A stretch of 64,000 bases of DNA from Rhizobacter sp. OV335. Lineage in GTDB: Bacteria; Pseudomonadota; Gammaproteobacteria; Burkholderiales; Burkholderiaceae_C. Within the stretch, counting starts at the first letter, position 1. Every line of letters begins with the position of its first letter. Under the pieces are notes generated by a model. It was not told the origin of the DNA, made no database searches, and was given only the letters and a program-made list of their open reading frames with translations. The stretch is taken from positions 124,001 to 188,000 of the forward strand of contig NZ_FRCQ01000002.1 of NCBI RefSeq assembly GCF_900142965.1. The letters run 5' to 3'. A program made the position numbers and the translations under genes. Shown here piece after piece: positions 1-9,276 of the stretch.

Positions 1-1601
1 AGACCGACGACGACGTGGTCGCGCAGAAGGTGATGAAGCGCTATGAAGAGCGGCTCGCGGCCTACCAGGCGGTCGATTTCGACGACCTGATCGGCATGCC
101 GTACCGGCTGCTGAAGCGCGACGAAGAAGCCCGCGCCACCTGGCAGAACACGCTGCGCTACGTGCTGGTCGACGAATACCAGGACACCAACGCGATCCAG
201 TACGAGCTGCTGAAGAGCATCGTCGGCGAGCGCGGCATGTTCACCGCGGTGGGCGACGACGACCAGAGCATCTACGGCTGGCGCGGCGCCACCATCGAGA
301 ACCTGCGCCGCCTGCCGCAGGAGTACGCCGACCTGAAGGTGATCCCGCTGGAGCAGAACTATCGTTCCACCGGCTACATCCTGCGCGCCGCCAATGCGGT
401 GATCGGCAACAACCCGAAGCTGTTCGAGAAGAAGCTGTGGAGCGCGTTCGGCGACGGCGAGCCGGTGCAGCTGGTCGAGTGCGACAACGAGGAGCACGAG
501 GCCGAGCGCGCGGTCGCGCGCATCCAGGCGATCCGGGCGAACGGCGCGGCCGACGGCGTGCAGTTCAAGGATTTCGCGATCCTGTACCGCGCCAACCACC
601 TGGCGCGGGTGTTCGAGAAGGCGCTTCGCAAGGCCGAGCTGCCGTACAAGGTGTCGGGCGGCCAGAGCTTCTTCGACCGCGCCGAGATCCGCGACCTGTG
701 CGCCTGGCTGCGCCTGCTCGTCAACAACGACGATGACCCGGCCTTCCTGCGCGCGGTGACCACGCCCAAGCGCGGCATCGGGCACCAGACGCTGGGCAGC
801 CTCGGCGAGTTCGCCGGCAAGTGGAAGACCAGCCTGTACGAGGCGCTGTTCGCCGAGAGCCTGGGCGCCGCGATCAACGCGCGCGCGATCGGCTCGCTGC
901 ACGAGTTCGGCCGCTACGTCAGCGACTTCGAGTACCGCGCCCGCCACACCACCGGCGCCGAGGATGCGAAGGCGCTGCTGATGGGCTGGCTGAAGGACAT
1001 CGACTACGAGAAGCACCTGTACGACGGCGAGGACAGCGAGAAGCTCGCCGCATCGCGCTGGTCGAACGTGATCGACTTCATCGACTGGATCGCCAAGCGC
1101 TGCGGCGGCGAGATCGAGAACGACGGCGGCATGAGCATCGAGACCGAGCGCACCAGCGTGCTCGACGTCGCGCAGACCATCTCGGTGATCATGAGCCTGG
1201 CCGAGCGCGGCGAGGAGCAGGACGTCATCACGCTGTCGACGCTGCATGCGTCCAAGGGCCTCGAGTGGCCGCACGTCGTGCTGGTCGGCGTCAACGAAGG
1301 GCTGCTGCCGTTCCGCAGCGACGACGAGGAGATGACGCCGCAGCGGCTCGAGGAAGAACGCCGGCTGATGTACGTCGGCATCACGCGGGCGCGCACGACG
1401 CTGGCGGTGAGCACGCTGCGCCGGCGCAAGCGCGGCCGCGATTTCGTGCAGGGCATCCCGAGCCGCTTCATCGCCGAGATGAAGCTGGACGAGGCCGGCC
1501 CGAAGGAAGACCCGCGCGAGAAGCTGAAGGCGCTGCGGGCCGCGGCGCTGGCGCGGGCCGAACTGGCCAAGGCCGCGGCACCGGCAGCGGGGGCGGAATG
1601 A
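1..1601 (+). CDS. rep: ATP-dependent DNA helicase, Rep/UvrD family (5' end outside the window)
   Basis: Superfamily 1A 3'-5' DNA helicase. The N-terminal part with Walker A is missing because the frame is open to the window edge; about 530 residues remain of a usual 670-720. Visible in order are motif II (DEYQDTN), motif III (GDDDQSIYGWRGA), motif IV (LEQNYRST), motif V (TLHASKGLEWPHVVLVG) and motif VI (YVGITRAR). The GDDDQSIYGWRGATIENL stretch and overall spacing resemble betaproteobacterial Rep more than UvrD or PcrA, so the symbol rests on family resemblance only. The C-terminus ends in an Ala/Lys-rich tail. Its stop overlaps the ATG of the next gene by 4 bases, so the three plus-strand genes up to 2883 are probably one transcript. 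Confidence 0.9.
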   Translation, partial: TDDDVVAQKVMKRYEERLAAYQAVDFDDLIGMPYRLLKRDEEARATWQNTLRYVLVDEYQDTNAIQYELLKSIVGERGMFTAVGDDDQSIYGWRGATIENLRRLPQEYADLKVIPLEQNYRSTGYILRAANAVIGNNPKLFEKKLWSAFGDGEPVQLVECDNEEHEAERAVARIQAIRANGAADGVQFKDFAILYRANHLARVFEKALRKAELPYKVSGGQSFFDRAEIRDLCAWLRLLVNNDDDPAFLRAVTTPKRGIGHQTLGSLGEFAGKWKTSLYEALFAESLGAAINARAIGSLHEFGRYVSDFEYRARHTTGAEDAKALLMGWLKDIDYEKHLYDGEDSEKLAASRWSNVIDFIDWIAKRCGGEIENDGGMSIETERTSVLDVAQTISVIMSLAERGEEQDVITLSTLHASKGLEWPHVVLVGVNEGLLPFRSDDEEMTPQRLEEERRLMYVGITRARTTLAVSTLRRRKRGRDFVQGIPSRFIAEMKLDEAGPKEDPREKLKALRAAALARAELAKAAAPAAGAE

Positions 1602-2278
1602 AGCCGATCGCCTGGGCCGTGATCATCGTCGCGAGCGCGGCGCTGGCCATCGCGTCGGGCGACGGCTGGATCGCGGCGCGCTGGCTGTTCGTGTTCAAGC
1701 CGCTGACCACGGTGTTGATCATCGCGTTCGCATGGCCGCGTGGGGCCGACCTGCCGGCGCGACAACGCTGGGTGCGGGTCGGCTTGCTGCTGTCGCTGGC
1801 CGGCGACGTGGCGCTGCTGTGGCCGGTGCAGGGTTTCCTGCCGGGGCTGGTGGCCTTCCTGCTGGCGCACTTGGCGTACATCGCCGCGTTCACGCGCGGC
1901 GTGCGCTTCGGGGCCTGGCCGGTGGCGTTCGCCGCGTATGCGCTCGTGGCCGGCACGATCCTCGCGTTGCTGTGGCACGGCGTGCCGCCGCCCTTGCGCG
2001 TGCCGGTGCTGGCGTATGTGGCCTGCCTCGCGGCAATGGCCGCCCAGGCCGCCGCGGCCTGGCGCGCGGCGCGTGCCGACGGCGAGGCCGCGGCGCACCA
2101 CGCGCGGCACGCGGCCGCGGGTGCCGCGCTGTTCGTCGCCTCCGATGCCTTGCTGGCCACCGACCGCTTCGGGCCGCCGCTGCCACTGGCCGCGCTGGTG
2201 ATCCTCGCGGCCTACTGGGCAGCCCAATTCCTGATGGCGGCGTCGATGCGCCGCGACGAACCGGCGGAGAAAGCCTGA
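1598..2278 (+). CDS. YhhN/TMEM86 family membrane protein (lysoplasmalogenase-like)
   Basis: A 226-residue polytopic membrane protein with about eight hydrophobic segments. It carries features of the YhhN/TMEM86 family: an SLAGDVALL motif near residue 70, a GxxxFLLAHLAY motif near residue 85, and a C-terminal GAALFVASDALLA motif. Family members in animals and Legionella hydrolyse the vinyl-ether bond of lysoplasmalogens; the substrate in this organism is not known. The ATG at 1598 overlaps the helicase stop (ATGA) and the stop overlaps the next start the same way, so translation is probably coupled. A longer reading of this frame from 821 is only a shadow inside the helicase gene. Confidence 0.85.
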   Translation: MKPIAWAVIIVASAALAIASGDGWIAARWLFVFKPLTTVLIIAFAWPRGADLPARQRWVRVGLLLSLAGDVALLWPVQGFLPGLVAFLLAHLAYIAAFTRGVRFGAWPVAFAAYALVAGTILALLWHGVPPPLRVPVLAYVACLAAMAAQAAAAWRAARADGEAAAHHARHAAAGAALFVASDALLATDRFGPPLPLAALVILAAYWAAQFLMAASMRRDEPAEKA

Positions 2279-2883
2279 TGGACGTGGACCCGATGCAGTC
2301 CGTGGAGGCCCTGCAGGAAGCCTCCTCCGCCGCGAAGCGCAGCGCGCGGCTGAATGCGGTGGTGGCCGTGAGCGTCGCGATCCTCGCGACCTTCACGGGC
2401 ATCTGCAAGGTCAAGGACGACAACATCGTGCAGGCCATGCAGCAGGCGCAGGCCGACAAGCTGGACCATTGGTCCTACTACCAGGCCCGCAACGTGCGGC
2501 AGGAGGTGGCCGACGCGACGCTGACCCAGCTGCGTCTCGCACGCGCCGGCCGCAGCGGGGCCGAGGCGACTGCCTACGACACCGAGATCGCGCGCTACCA
2601 GGCGCTGGCTGCCGACCAGGCGAAGAAGAAACTCGAGGTCAAGGCCCAGGCCGAGCAGGACCAGAAGACCTACGACGCGCTGAACTTCCGCGACGACCAG
2701 TTCGACCTGTCGGACGCGGCGCTCGCCATCGCGATCGCGCTGCTGGCGGTGACCGCGCTCACCCAGCTGTGGTGGCTGTACTGGCTCACCTGGGTGCCGA
2801 TGGGCTTCGGCGTGCTGATGGGCGTCGCAGGCCTGGGTGGGTTGGGCATCCACCCCGATGCGCTGGTCAAGCTGCTGAGCTGA
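2278..2883 (+). CDS. DUF4337 family membrane protein
   Basis: A 201-residue protein. An N-terminal hydrophobic segment (about residues 25-42) is followed by the family hallmark KVKDDNIVQAMQQAQADKLDHWSYYQARN in two parts (KVKDDNIVQAM and DHWSYYQARN). A charged helical region and two closely spaced C-terminal membrane segments (about 145-195) complete it. This matches DUF4337, a family of unknown function found widely in proteobacteria. The central hydrophilic region is probably a coiled coil lying between the membrane anchors. It starts within the stop codon of the preceding YhhN gene, and the following gene is convergent with only a few bases between the stops. Confidence 0.8.
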   Translation: MDVDPMQSVEALQEASSAAKRSARLNAVVAVSVAILATFTGICKVKDDNIVQAMQQAQADKLDHWSYYQARNVRQEVADATLTQLRLARAGRSGAEATAYDTEIARYQALAADQAKKKLEVKAQAEQDQKTYDALNFRDDQFDLSDAALAIAIALLAVTALTQLWWLYWLTWVPMGFGVLMGVAGLGGLGIHPDALVKLLS

Positions 2884-2889
2884 AGGCGG

Positions 2890-3702
2890 CTACATCCCCT
2901 TGAACAGGCCGGTGAAGCTGCGGCTGACTTCCAGCTTCTCGTTGTGCCCCTTCACGCTGACCAGCTGACGCCCGCGCAGATCGCGCGTCACGCCGGCGAT
3001 CGCCTGCGTGTTGACGAGCGTCGAGCGGTGGATCTGCCAGAACTGGTTCGGGTCGAGCTCGTCCAGCAGCTCCTTGATCGGCTTGCGGATCAGCGCCTCG
3101 ATCGTCGCCGTCTGCACCCGCGTGTACTTCTCGTCGGAGATGAAGAACAGCACGTCGTCGACCGGGATCATCTGGATGGCCTGCCCGACCGTCGCCTGGA
3201 TCCAGCGCAGCCGCTGCGGCGCGCTGCCCGGGTTCAGCTGCAGTGCGAGCTTCTGCAGCAGCTGCTGCATCTCGGGCCCGGCCACCGGTGGCGCCTCGTG
3301 CGAGGCCGCGCGCTGCGCGAGCCGCTTGCGGATGCGCTCGACCGTCAGCGCGAGCCGCTCGCGCTCGGCCGGCTTCAGCACGTAGTCGACGACGCCCTGC
3401 TCGAAGGCCTCGACCGCGTACTGGTCGTAGGCGGTGATGAAGACGATCTCGCAGCCGTCCCAGTCGTCGTCGCCGGCGGCGAGCTGGCCGATCTGGCGCG
3501 CCGCCTCGACGCCGGTCATGCCCGGCATGCGGATGTCGAGGAAGACCAGGTCGGGCCGGTGCTGCGTCGTCAGCTCGACCGCCTCCAGTCCGTTCTTCGC
3601 CTCGGCGACGATCTCCAGTTCGGGCCACACCTCGGCGAGTCGCGCGCGAAGCTGCTCGCGCATCAGCCGCTCGTCGTCGGCAATCACAGCTCGGATGTTC
3701 AT
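2890..3702 (-). CDS. LytTR-family response regulator
   Basis: A 270-residue two-component regulator. The receiver domain (residues 1-130) has the acidic pair DD at 9-10, the phospho-acceptor D56 in LVFLDIRMPG, and a conserved Lys in YVLKPAE. A linker leads to a LytTR DNA-binding domain (about 165-270) with VLFFISDEKYTRV and FWQIHRSTLVN. The architecture equals BtsR/YehT, AlgR and LytR. The ATG at 3702 overlaps the stop of the small membrane protein gene by 4 bases, and the cognate LytS-type kinase is the first gene of the operon. Target genes cannot be deduced from the sequence. Confidence 0.93.
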   Translation of the reverse strand: MNIRAVIADDERLMREQLRARLAEVWPELEIVAEAKNGLEAVELTTQHRPDLVFLDIRMPGMTGVEAARQIGQLAAGDDDWDGCEIVFITAYDQYAVEAFEQGVVDYVLKPAERERLALTVERIRKRLAQRAASHEAPPVAGPEMQQLLQKLALQLNPGSAPQRLRWIQATVGQAIQMIPVDDVLFFISDEKYTRVQTATIEALIRKPIKELLDELDPNQFWQIHRSTLVNTQAIAGVTRDLRGRQLVSVKGHNEKLEVSRSFTGLFKGM

Positions 3703-4121
3703 CCCTGGATCGTAGCCGCAGCCGAGGCCTGCGCGACCTTCGGCTTGCGCTCCAGCAGCCGCCACACCAGCCACACCGCCGCGGCCAGCAGCAGCATCGG
3801 CGACAACAGCAGCCCCGCGGCGATCAGCGCCACCGCGACGGCGATGCCGACGGCCAGCCCCGCCAGCAACAGCGGCACGCCCAGCCCCACCATCAGCGCG
3901 CAAGGCACGACGATCGCCACCACCAGCGCGGCCACCAGCAGGCAGGCGGTGACCACCACCCACTGCGCGGCATGCATCGGCGGCAGCATCCACGACTCGC
4001 CGTCGATGGTCAGGTGGATGCCGTCGGCCGGCAGGCTGTGGATCAGCGCCGCCGCCATCAGGCCCGCCATCACGAGGGCGCTGAGGGCGAGGCACAGGAA
4101 GACCTTGAGAACGCGGTTCAT
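3699..4121 (-). CDS. small integral membrane protein between kinase and regulator
   Basis: 140 residues of mostly hydrophobic sequence: an N-terminal membrane segment (5-27), a short outside loop containing SLPADGIHLTIDGESWMLPPM, then about three more membrane segments and a short basic tail. I do not recognise a family. It overlaps the kinase stop by 4 bases upstream and the regulator start by 4 bases downstream, so all three are probably made together. That position suggests an accessory role in signal sensing or in modulating the kinase, which is an inference from context alone. Confidence 0.8.
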   Translation of the reverse strand: MNRVLKVFLCLALSALVMAGLMAAALIHSLPADGIHLTIDGESWMLPPMHAAQWVVVTACLLVAALVVAIVVPCALMVGLGVPLLLAGLAVGIAVAVALIAAGLLLSPMLLLAAAVWLVWRLLERKPKVAQASAAATIQG

Positions 4122-5632
4122 GCGGAGGCTCCTTCGTCAGGCTTGGCGCGGTACGGCACGGTGATCGTCACCCGGGTGCCGCCGCCGGGGTTCTCGGCGA
4201 CCGTCAGGCTCGCCTTGCTGCCGTACAGCAGCTGCAGGCGTTCGCGGATGTTCGCGAGGCCGATGCCGGTGCCGGCGGTCGCGGCCTTGCCGAAGCCGAG
4301 GCCGGTGTCGGCCACCGAGACCGCGAGCTTGCCGTGCACGATCTCGGCCGCCACCGTCAGCGAGCCGCCCTCGGCCTTCGGCTCCAGTCCGTGCTTGATC
4401 GCGTTCTCGACCAGGCTCTGCAGCATCATCGGCGGGAACTCGGCCGACAGCAGGCCGTCGCTGACGCGCACCTCGGTCTGCAGGCGTTCCTCCATCCGCA
4501 CCTTCAGGATCTCGAGGTAGGGGCGGATCACCGCGAGCTCGCGGCCGAGGTCGCGCGTGGCCTGCGCGTTGGCCTCGCGCATGGTCGGCATGCTGGCGCG
4601 CAGCAGCGCGATCAGGTTCTTCTGCATCTTGCTGGCGCGCGGCGGGTCGGTCTCGATCAGGTGGTCGATGCTGGCCAGCGTGTTGAACAAGAAGTGCGGC
4701 TCGACCTGCGCCTGCATCGCGGCCATGCGGGCCTCGATCACCTGGCGCTTCAGCGCTTCGGACTCGGCCATCTCGGTGGCCACCACCGCCTGCGCCTCGG
4801 CCTTGAAGCGGCCGGCGGCCATGATCTTGATGACCATCGACAGGAAGATCAGCAGGAAGGTGAAGCCGGGAAGGTGGTCGCCGGGGCGGAAGCCCTTGAT
4901 CGTGGTGGTCTCCACCTCGTCGTCGGCGGACATCTTCTCGAGCACGCGGTCGGTGGCCTCGCGCTGGGCATCGACCGCAGCCTCCTGCGCGTCGGCGATC
5001 GCTTGCTGGATGTCGGCCTTGGCCTGCTCGACGGCCGAGCGCACCTCCTCGGTGTCGGCATTCTTCGGCAGCTTGACCTCGATGCTCGGCACCGTGATGG
5101 TGATGCCGGCAGACGCCGCGGCCGACACGGCCGATGCCGCCTCGGTCGGCGTCGCCGGGCCGATGCGCACGCCGCGTTCGTCGATCTTCACGCCGCCGGC
5201 GCGCACGCCCTTGTCGTCGATTTCCAGCGGGCCGGCGCGCACCCCCTTGTCGTCGATCTCGATCGAGCCGATCCGCACGCCCTTGTCGTCGATGGTGATC
5301 TGGAACGGCTTGCCGCCGATGACCACGTCGGCATGCTTGCTGCCGCCGGCCGACGCCGCGGCGCTGGCCGGTGCGGCCGGTGCGGTGACGGCCGGCGCCT
5401 TGTGCTTCTTCGGGCCCTTCACGACGACGCGGTCTTCGGTCCAGCGCAGGTTGAACGGCGGCAGGTCGGACAGGATGCCGGAGGCGATCAGCGCCAGCAC
5501 CGACAGCACGATGAAGCGCTTCCAGCTGATGCTGTCGAGCCAGCGGGCGTAGGCGCTGAAGGTGCGGCGGGCGGCCGGCAGCATCGAGCCGGTAAAACCG
5601 GCGGCGGCGGGCGGGGTGGGGGTCGAAACCAT
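4118..5632 (-). CDS. LytS/YehU-type sensor histidine kinase with tandem 12-residue repeats
   Basis: A 504-residue kinase. Membrane segment 1 spans about 40-57 and segment 2 about 255-272, so residues 58-254 should be periplasmic. The cytoplasmic part has a His_kinase (PF06580-type) domain with EPHFLFNTL (phospho-acceptor H313) and a C-terminal HATPase domain with NAIKHGLEP, DTGLGF and GTGIGLANIRERL. The periplasmic part is unusual: four perfect-length tandem repeats (residues 112-159) of the type I-x-IDDKGVR-x-G-x, followed by an Ala-rich helical stretch (about 195-235) likely to be a coiled coil. An Ala/Pro-rich linker precedes the repeats. First gene of the three-gene operon; partner is the LytTR regulator at 2890-3702. 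Confidence 0.92.
   Translation of the reverse strand: MVSTPTPPAAAGFTGSMLPAARRTFSAYARWLDSISWKRFIVLSVLALIASGILSDLPPFNLRWTEDRVVVKGPKKHKAPAVTAPAAPASAAASAGGSKHADVVIGGKPFQITIDDKGVRIGSIEIDDKGVRAGPLEIDDKGVRAGGVKIDERGVRIGPATPTEAASAVSAAASAGITITVPSIEVKLPKNADTEEVRSAVEQAKADIQQAIADAQEAAVDAQREATDRVLEKMSADDEVETTTIKGFRPGDHLPGFTFLLIFLSMVIKIMAAGRFKAEAQAVVATEMAESEALKRQVIEARMAAMQAQVEPHFLFNTLASIDHLIETDPPRASKMQKNLIALLRASMPTMREANAQATRDLGRELAVIRPYLEILKVRMEERLQTEVRVSDGLLSAEFPPMMLQSLVENAIKHGLEPKAEGGSLTVAAEIVHGKLAVSVADTGLGFGKAATAGTGIGLANIRERLQLLYGSKASLTVAENPGGGTRVTITVPYRAKPDEGASA
5156..5299 (-). repeat. four tandem 36-bp repeats inside the kinase gene
   Basis: The stretch encodes residues 112-159 of the LytS-type kinase as four consecutive 12-residue units, each with the core IDDKGVR or IDERGVR followed by I/A and G. 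At DNA level the string 'TTGTCGTCGAT' (plus strand) recurs once per unit in the first three units; the last has diverged. Such in-frame repeats can change copy number by slippage without breaking the reading frame. Confidence 0.9.
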
Positions 5633-5682
5633 GCAGCCACTGTAAGCGGCGGCAGGTACCGCTGCGATGGCCGGGCGACGGC

Positions 5683-5698
5683 CCGGCCGATCGGCCGG
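5683..5698. promoter_or_regulatory. 16-bp perfect palindrome upstream of the kinase operon
   Basis: CCGGCCGATCGGCCGG is a perfect palindrome lying about 50-65 bases upstream of the kinase ATG and downstream of the DUF1501 stop. It could be an operator for the kinase operon or the stem of a terminator for the DUF1800-DUF1501 operon; no T-run follows, so a terminator is less likely. In such GC-rich DNA a chance palindrome is also possible. Confidence 0.25.
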
Positions 5699-5746
5699 AC
5701 AGGCTGCAATGCCGGCCGACAGGCCGGAGCTGCTGCCGGACGCCGG

Positions 5747-7192
5747 CTACAGGAAGCCGAGCTTCTTCGTCGCGAAGTTCTTCAGGTTCGGCAGCACAGT
5801 GGCGAGCTGCGTGTCGGTGGCGCCGAACCAGCCGAGCATCGTGGCCGCGTACTGGTCGACCGAGGTGGTCGGGATCCAGCGGCCCTGCAGCTCCCAGCTG
5901 TCCTTGCCGACATCGTCCGGCCCGCCCAACGTCAGCGTCGGGAAGGTGCCGTAGCTGGTACCGCCCTTCACCGCGCCACCCACCACCAGGTGGTTGCTTC
6001 CCCACGCATGGTCGGTGCCGTTGCTGTTGTTCGGCGTGAAGGTGCGGCCGAAGTCGCTCTGCGTGAAGGCCGTCACCGCCTCGGCCATGCCGAGGTTCTT
6101 CATCGCGGCATAGAACGCGCCGAGCGCGTCACCCACTTCCTTCAGCAGGTCGGCATGCGCGCCGGTGGTCGGCCCGCCGGTGACCTGGTTCGCGTGCGTG
6201 TCGAAGCTGTCGATCGACGCGAAGAAGATCTGCCGGTTGCCCTGCACCGTGCCGTTGGCGGCGATCAGCTTGGCCACCTGGTATAGCTGCTTGGCGAGGC
6301 CGGTCTTCAACGTGTTGTTGGTGATCAGCGGCGCGAACGCGCTGTCGATCGCGGCCAGCGCGCCGGGACCGCCGGGCGTCACCGCCACCGTCGACGCGAG
6401 CCGGTCCGACACGCTGAAGGCATTGCGCTGCGCCGCCGCATAGGCATCGGCGAGCGCCGCATCCTGGGCCTGCGCGTACAGCGAATCGATGGCCTTCTTG
6501 CGCGCGGTGTTCGACGCGTTGTTGGTCAGGTCCTTCGGCTGCAGGTTGTAGGCGCCGAAGGTCGCGCCCGGATCGGGCAGCACCAGCGGCGTCTGCGCCG
6601 ACGACAGGCCGAAGCGCGTCGAGCCGGCGACCGAGATCACCGGGTTGGCGGTGGCCAGCGCCTCGGACGCGCGGCCGCCCCAGCCGGTGCGGGTCAGCGA
6701 GTCGGAGGTGCCGGTCTCCCACAGGATCTGCTGGTCGGAATGCGAGAACAGGTTGTCGGGCAGCAGGTCGGAGCTGCTCGCCGCGGCGCGGTACTGGTCC
6801 TTCGTCAGCGGCGAGTTCAGCGTGCCCAGGTTCAGCACCGGCGCGAGCTTGCCGTCGGCCCAGGCGGTGGACAGCGCCGCGAGCGACGGGTGCAGCCCGT
6901 AGTTGATGCCGGCGAGGTTCACCAGGCTGGCCTTCGGGATCGCGAGGTCCTTGCGGACGGCCGCGTACTGGTCGTAGCGCGTGTCGGTCGGCACGACGGT
7001 GTTGAAGCCGTCGTTGCCGCCGTACATGAAGAGGCAGACCAGCGCCTTGTAGTCGGCCGCGTAGGCCGGGCGAGCGCCCAGCAGCAGGTTGGACAGCGTG
7101 CCGGTGCCGAGCGCGCCGGCCAGCGTGGCGCCCGAGCCGAGCAGCCAGCGGCGGCGGTCCATCGAGCGGGGAGCGTGGGGGTGATGTGTCAT
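5747..7192 (-). CDS. DUF1501 family exported protein
   Basis: A 481-residue protein of the DUF1501 family (sulfatase-like fold). It begins with a twin-arginine signal ([11 protein letters not shown]) and a hydrophobic Ala/Gly-rich core, so it should leave the cytoplasm folded via Tat. Family features include [19 protein letters not shown] near the start of the mature part, [22 protein letters not shown] and [26 protein letters not shown] near the C-terminus. DUF1501 proteins are nearly always next to a DUF1800 gene, as here (stop-to-start gap 10 bases, same strand). The biochemical role of the pair is not established; the histidine/aspartate motifs suggest a metal-dependent hydrolase. Confidence 0.92.
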   Translation of the reverse strand: MTHHPHAPRSMDRRRWLLGSGATLAGALGTGTLSNLLLGARPAYAADYKALVCLFMYGGNDGFNTVVPTDTRYDQYAAVRKDLAIPKASLVNLAGINYGLHPSLAALSTAWADGKLAPVLNLGTLNSPLTKDQYRAAASSSDLLPDNLFSHSDQQILWETGTSDSLTRTGWGGRASEALATANPVISVAGSTRFGLSSAQTPLVLPDPGATFGAYNLQPKDLTNNASNTARKKAIDSLYAQAQDAALADAYAAAQRNAFSVSDRLASTVAVTPGGPGALAAIDSAFAPLITNNTLKTGLAKQLYQVAKLIAANGTVQGNRQIFFASIDSFDTHANQVTGGPTTGAHADLLKEVGDALGAFYAAMKNLGMAEAVTAFTQSDFGRTFTPNNSNGTDHAWGSNHLVVGGAVKGGTSYGTFPTLTLGGPDDVGKDSWELQGRWIPTTSVDQYAATMLGWFGATDTQLATVLPNLKNFATKKLGFL

Positions 7193-7202
7193 GTCGGGCT
7201 CC

Positions 7203-9134
7203 TCAGCGCTGCACTTGGTAATTGGGCGAACCGAACACCAGGTAGGCAGCCATCTTCACGCGGTTGAGCTTCTGGGCGTCGGTGCTCGAACCGGACACCG
7301 ACACCGCGGCGATCACGTCGGTGCGCGGCCCGGCCGGCAGCAGCTGGCCGATCGCGAGCATCGACAGCCGGTCGACCAGCTTGGCCGCATCGGTCGCGTC
7401 GGCGGTGAAGGCCGACAGGTCGACGAGCGTGCCCACCGGGTTCGGCGCGCCGCTGCCGGCCGGCTTGGTGCCGCCCCAGTCGAACAGGTAGGTCAGGAAG
7501 TTCAGCCGCTCGAGCGCCGAGTTGGCGTTGTGGATGCCGAAGGCCGGGCCGACCAGCGCGGTGCCGGGCACCGGGTAGTCGGGCGGGTAGTAGTTGAAGA
7601 CCGAGGGCGGGCGGAACACGTGCTGGCGCAGGCTGTCGCCCCACCACCAGCTCAGCGAGTCGCCGTCGGTGTTGCCGTTCAACGCGCGCAGCGTGCCGGT
7701 GAACATCAGCGTCGGCTCGCGCAGCTTGCCGCTGTTGCGCGTGACGGTTTCCGAGCGCGCCTCGCTGTCGAGCAGCACCGCGGCGACGGTGGCGGCCAGG
7801 TCGCCGTTCTTGCCGCTGCCCCAGCTCTTGTCGAAGTAGGTGTACTTGCCGCTGCTGAACGCCGCCGACACGCGGGCCACGTACTGCGGCGTCGGGTTGC
7901 TGGTGACGAGCTGCTGGATCAGCTGCTTGCCGATGAAGGGCGCGGTGTTCGGATGCGCCATCAGGCTGTCGAGCACGGTCTCGAGCGCAGACGTGGCGGT
8001 GTGGCCGGTGGTCAGCTTGGCGCCGCCGAGCAGGTCGCGCGCGGTGCTGTCGTGGAACTTCTCGGGCTGCTTGGGCACGATCATGTCGCCACCGTAGTAG
8101 CGGCAGTTCATGCCGGTCGGGTAGCAGCCGTACGAGGTGACGCCGCCGGCGGGGTAGGTCCAGCCGGTCAGCGCGAACGCATAGTTGCGCACCGTGTCGT
8201 TGCTGTAGGTCGGCACGCACTTGCCGGTCTTCAGCGAACCGTCGGTGTTCAGCTCGCAGGTGCCGATGCTGAACAGCTGCAGCAGCTCGCGCGCGTAGTT
8301 CTCGTTCGGCGCGGCCTTGTCGTTGTTCGCGTTGTTCAGGAAGTCGCCCATCACCGGCGACAGCGTCACCTTCTTCAGCACGTCGCGGTAGTTGCCGAAC
8401 GCGTTGTCGAGCAGGTTGTTGTAGTAGACGCGGAAGCCGTAGTTGCCGCTGACCTCGAGGCTGTTGACGACCACCACCTGCTGCAGCGCGAACGCGACGC
8501 GCTGGCGCAGCTGGTCGGGCTGCTTCACCGCGTTGCGGTAGAAGTCCCACAGCAGCGGCTCGGTCGAGAACCAGTCGCGCCAGCAGTTCTGCTCGTTGAC
8601 GTGGGCCGGCAGCTCGCAGAAGTCGGTGGCGCTGGTGTTCTGGTGGATCTCGCCGGTCTTGCCGCTGGTGTAGCGCGAGCTGTTGAGCGCCATCTGGGCC
8701 GTGATCCAGGTGGCGGCGCCCTTGGACTTGATGTCGGTGACGAGGGTTTCGCTCGGGCCGAAGCTGGCTTGGTCGGCGAGGCGGACGGCGTCGCGCTGGG
8801 TGGCGGAGGCCGGGGCGGCGGGTGCCGGCGCAGGCGCCGGAGCGGGGACAGGCGCGGGTGAGGGCGACGGAGCCGGAGCCGGCGATGGCGATGGCGATGG
8901 GGCGGGGGTCGGCGCAGGCGCCGGGGACGGCGCGGGCGCAGGCGCAGGCGCCGGAGCGGGGGAAGGCGACGGCGCCGGTGCCGGTGCAGGCGTCGGCGCG
9001 TCGGCTACCGGCGATGGTGCGCTGGCGTCCTCGCTGTCCTTGCCGCCGCAGGCGGCCAGCAGGGCGACGCTGAGGAAGGTGGCCGCCAGGTGTCGGCTTC
9101 GATAACCGTGGCTCAGGGCGTTTACAAACGGCAT
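7203..9134 (-). CDS. DUF1800 family lipoprotein with Pro-Ala-rich linker
   Basis: A 643-residue exported protein. The N-terminus has a hydrophobic core ending in LLAACGG, a lipobox, so it is probably a lipoprotein. A long low-complexity linker of Pro-Ala and Pro-Ser pairs (about residues 38-107) follows, then the DUF1800 domain starting with [15 protein letters not shown] and containing [32 protein letters not shown] and [16 protein letters not shown]1800 and DUF1501 form a conserved pair in planctomycetes and proteobacteria with unknown function. It is the first gene of this two-gene operon. Confidence 0.92.
   Translation of the reverse strand: MPFVNALSHGYRSRHLAATFLSVALLAACGGKDSEDASAPSPVADAPTPAPAPAPSPSPAPAPAPAPAPSPAPAPTPAPSPSPSPAPAPSPSPAPVPAPAPAPAPAAPASATQRDAVRLADQASFGPSETLVTDIKSKGAATWITAQMALNSSRYTSGKTGEIHQNTSATDFCELPAHVNEQNCWRDWFSTEPLLWDFYRNAVKQPDQLRQRVAFALQQVVVVNSLEVSGNYGFRVYYNNLLDNAFGNYRDVLKKVTLSPVMGDFLNNANNDKAAPNENYARELLQLFSIGTCELNTDGSLKTGKCVPTYSNDTVRNYAFALTGWTYPAGGVTSYGCYPTGMNCRYYGGDMIVPKQPEKFHDSTARDLLGGAKLTTGHTATSALETVLDSLMAHPNTAPFIGKQLIQQLVTSNPTPQYVARVSAAFSSGKYTYFDKSWGSGKNGDLAATVAAVLLDSEARSETVTRNSGKLREPTLMFTGTLRALNGNTDGDSLSWWWGDSLRQHVFRPPSVFNYYPPDYPVPGTALVGPAFGIHNANSALERLNFLTYLFDWGGTKPAGSGAPNPVGTLVDLSAFTADATDAAKLVDRLSMLAIGQLLPAGPRTDVIAAVSVSGSSTDAQKLNRVKMAAYLVFGSPNYQVQR
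8815..9000. repeat. low-complexity GGCGC-type tract coding the Pro-Ala linker
   Basis: A degenerate run of short units such as 'GGCGCAGGCGCCGGAGC' and 'GGCGATGGCGATGG' (plus strand) encodes the Pro-Ala/Pro-Ser spacer of the DUF1800 lipoprotein. Its antisense frame reads as a Gly-Ala-rich protein, which is an artefact of the repeat. Confidence 0.8.
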
Positions 9135-9276
9135 GACGCGTCTCGCTTGCTTGCAAATGTGGCGCTTCGTGTCAGCCGGTCACGCCCGTTCGGGACGTGT
9201 TCCGTCAGGACACGGCGGTCAACCCCGGCGTCCGGGGTGCATGCAGTGAGGGCAGCAGGATCGGTGCCCGCAGGTG

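Noticed and set aside
8683-9105. Plus-strand Gly-Ala-rich frame resembling a silk-like protein
   Set aside because: It is the antisense of the Pro-Ala linker of the DUF1800 lipoprotein.
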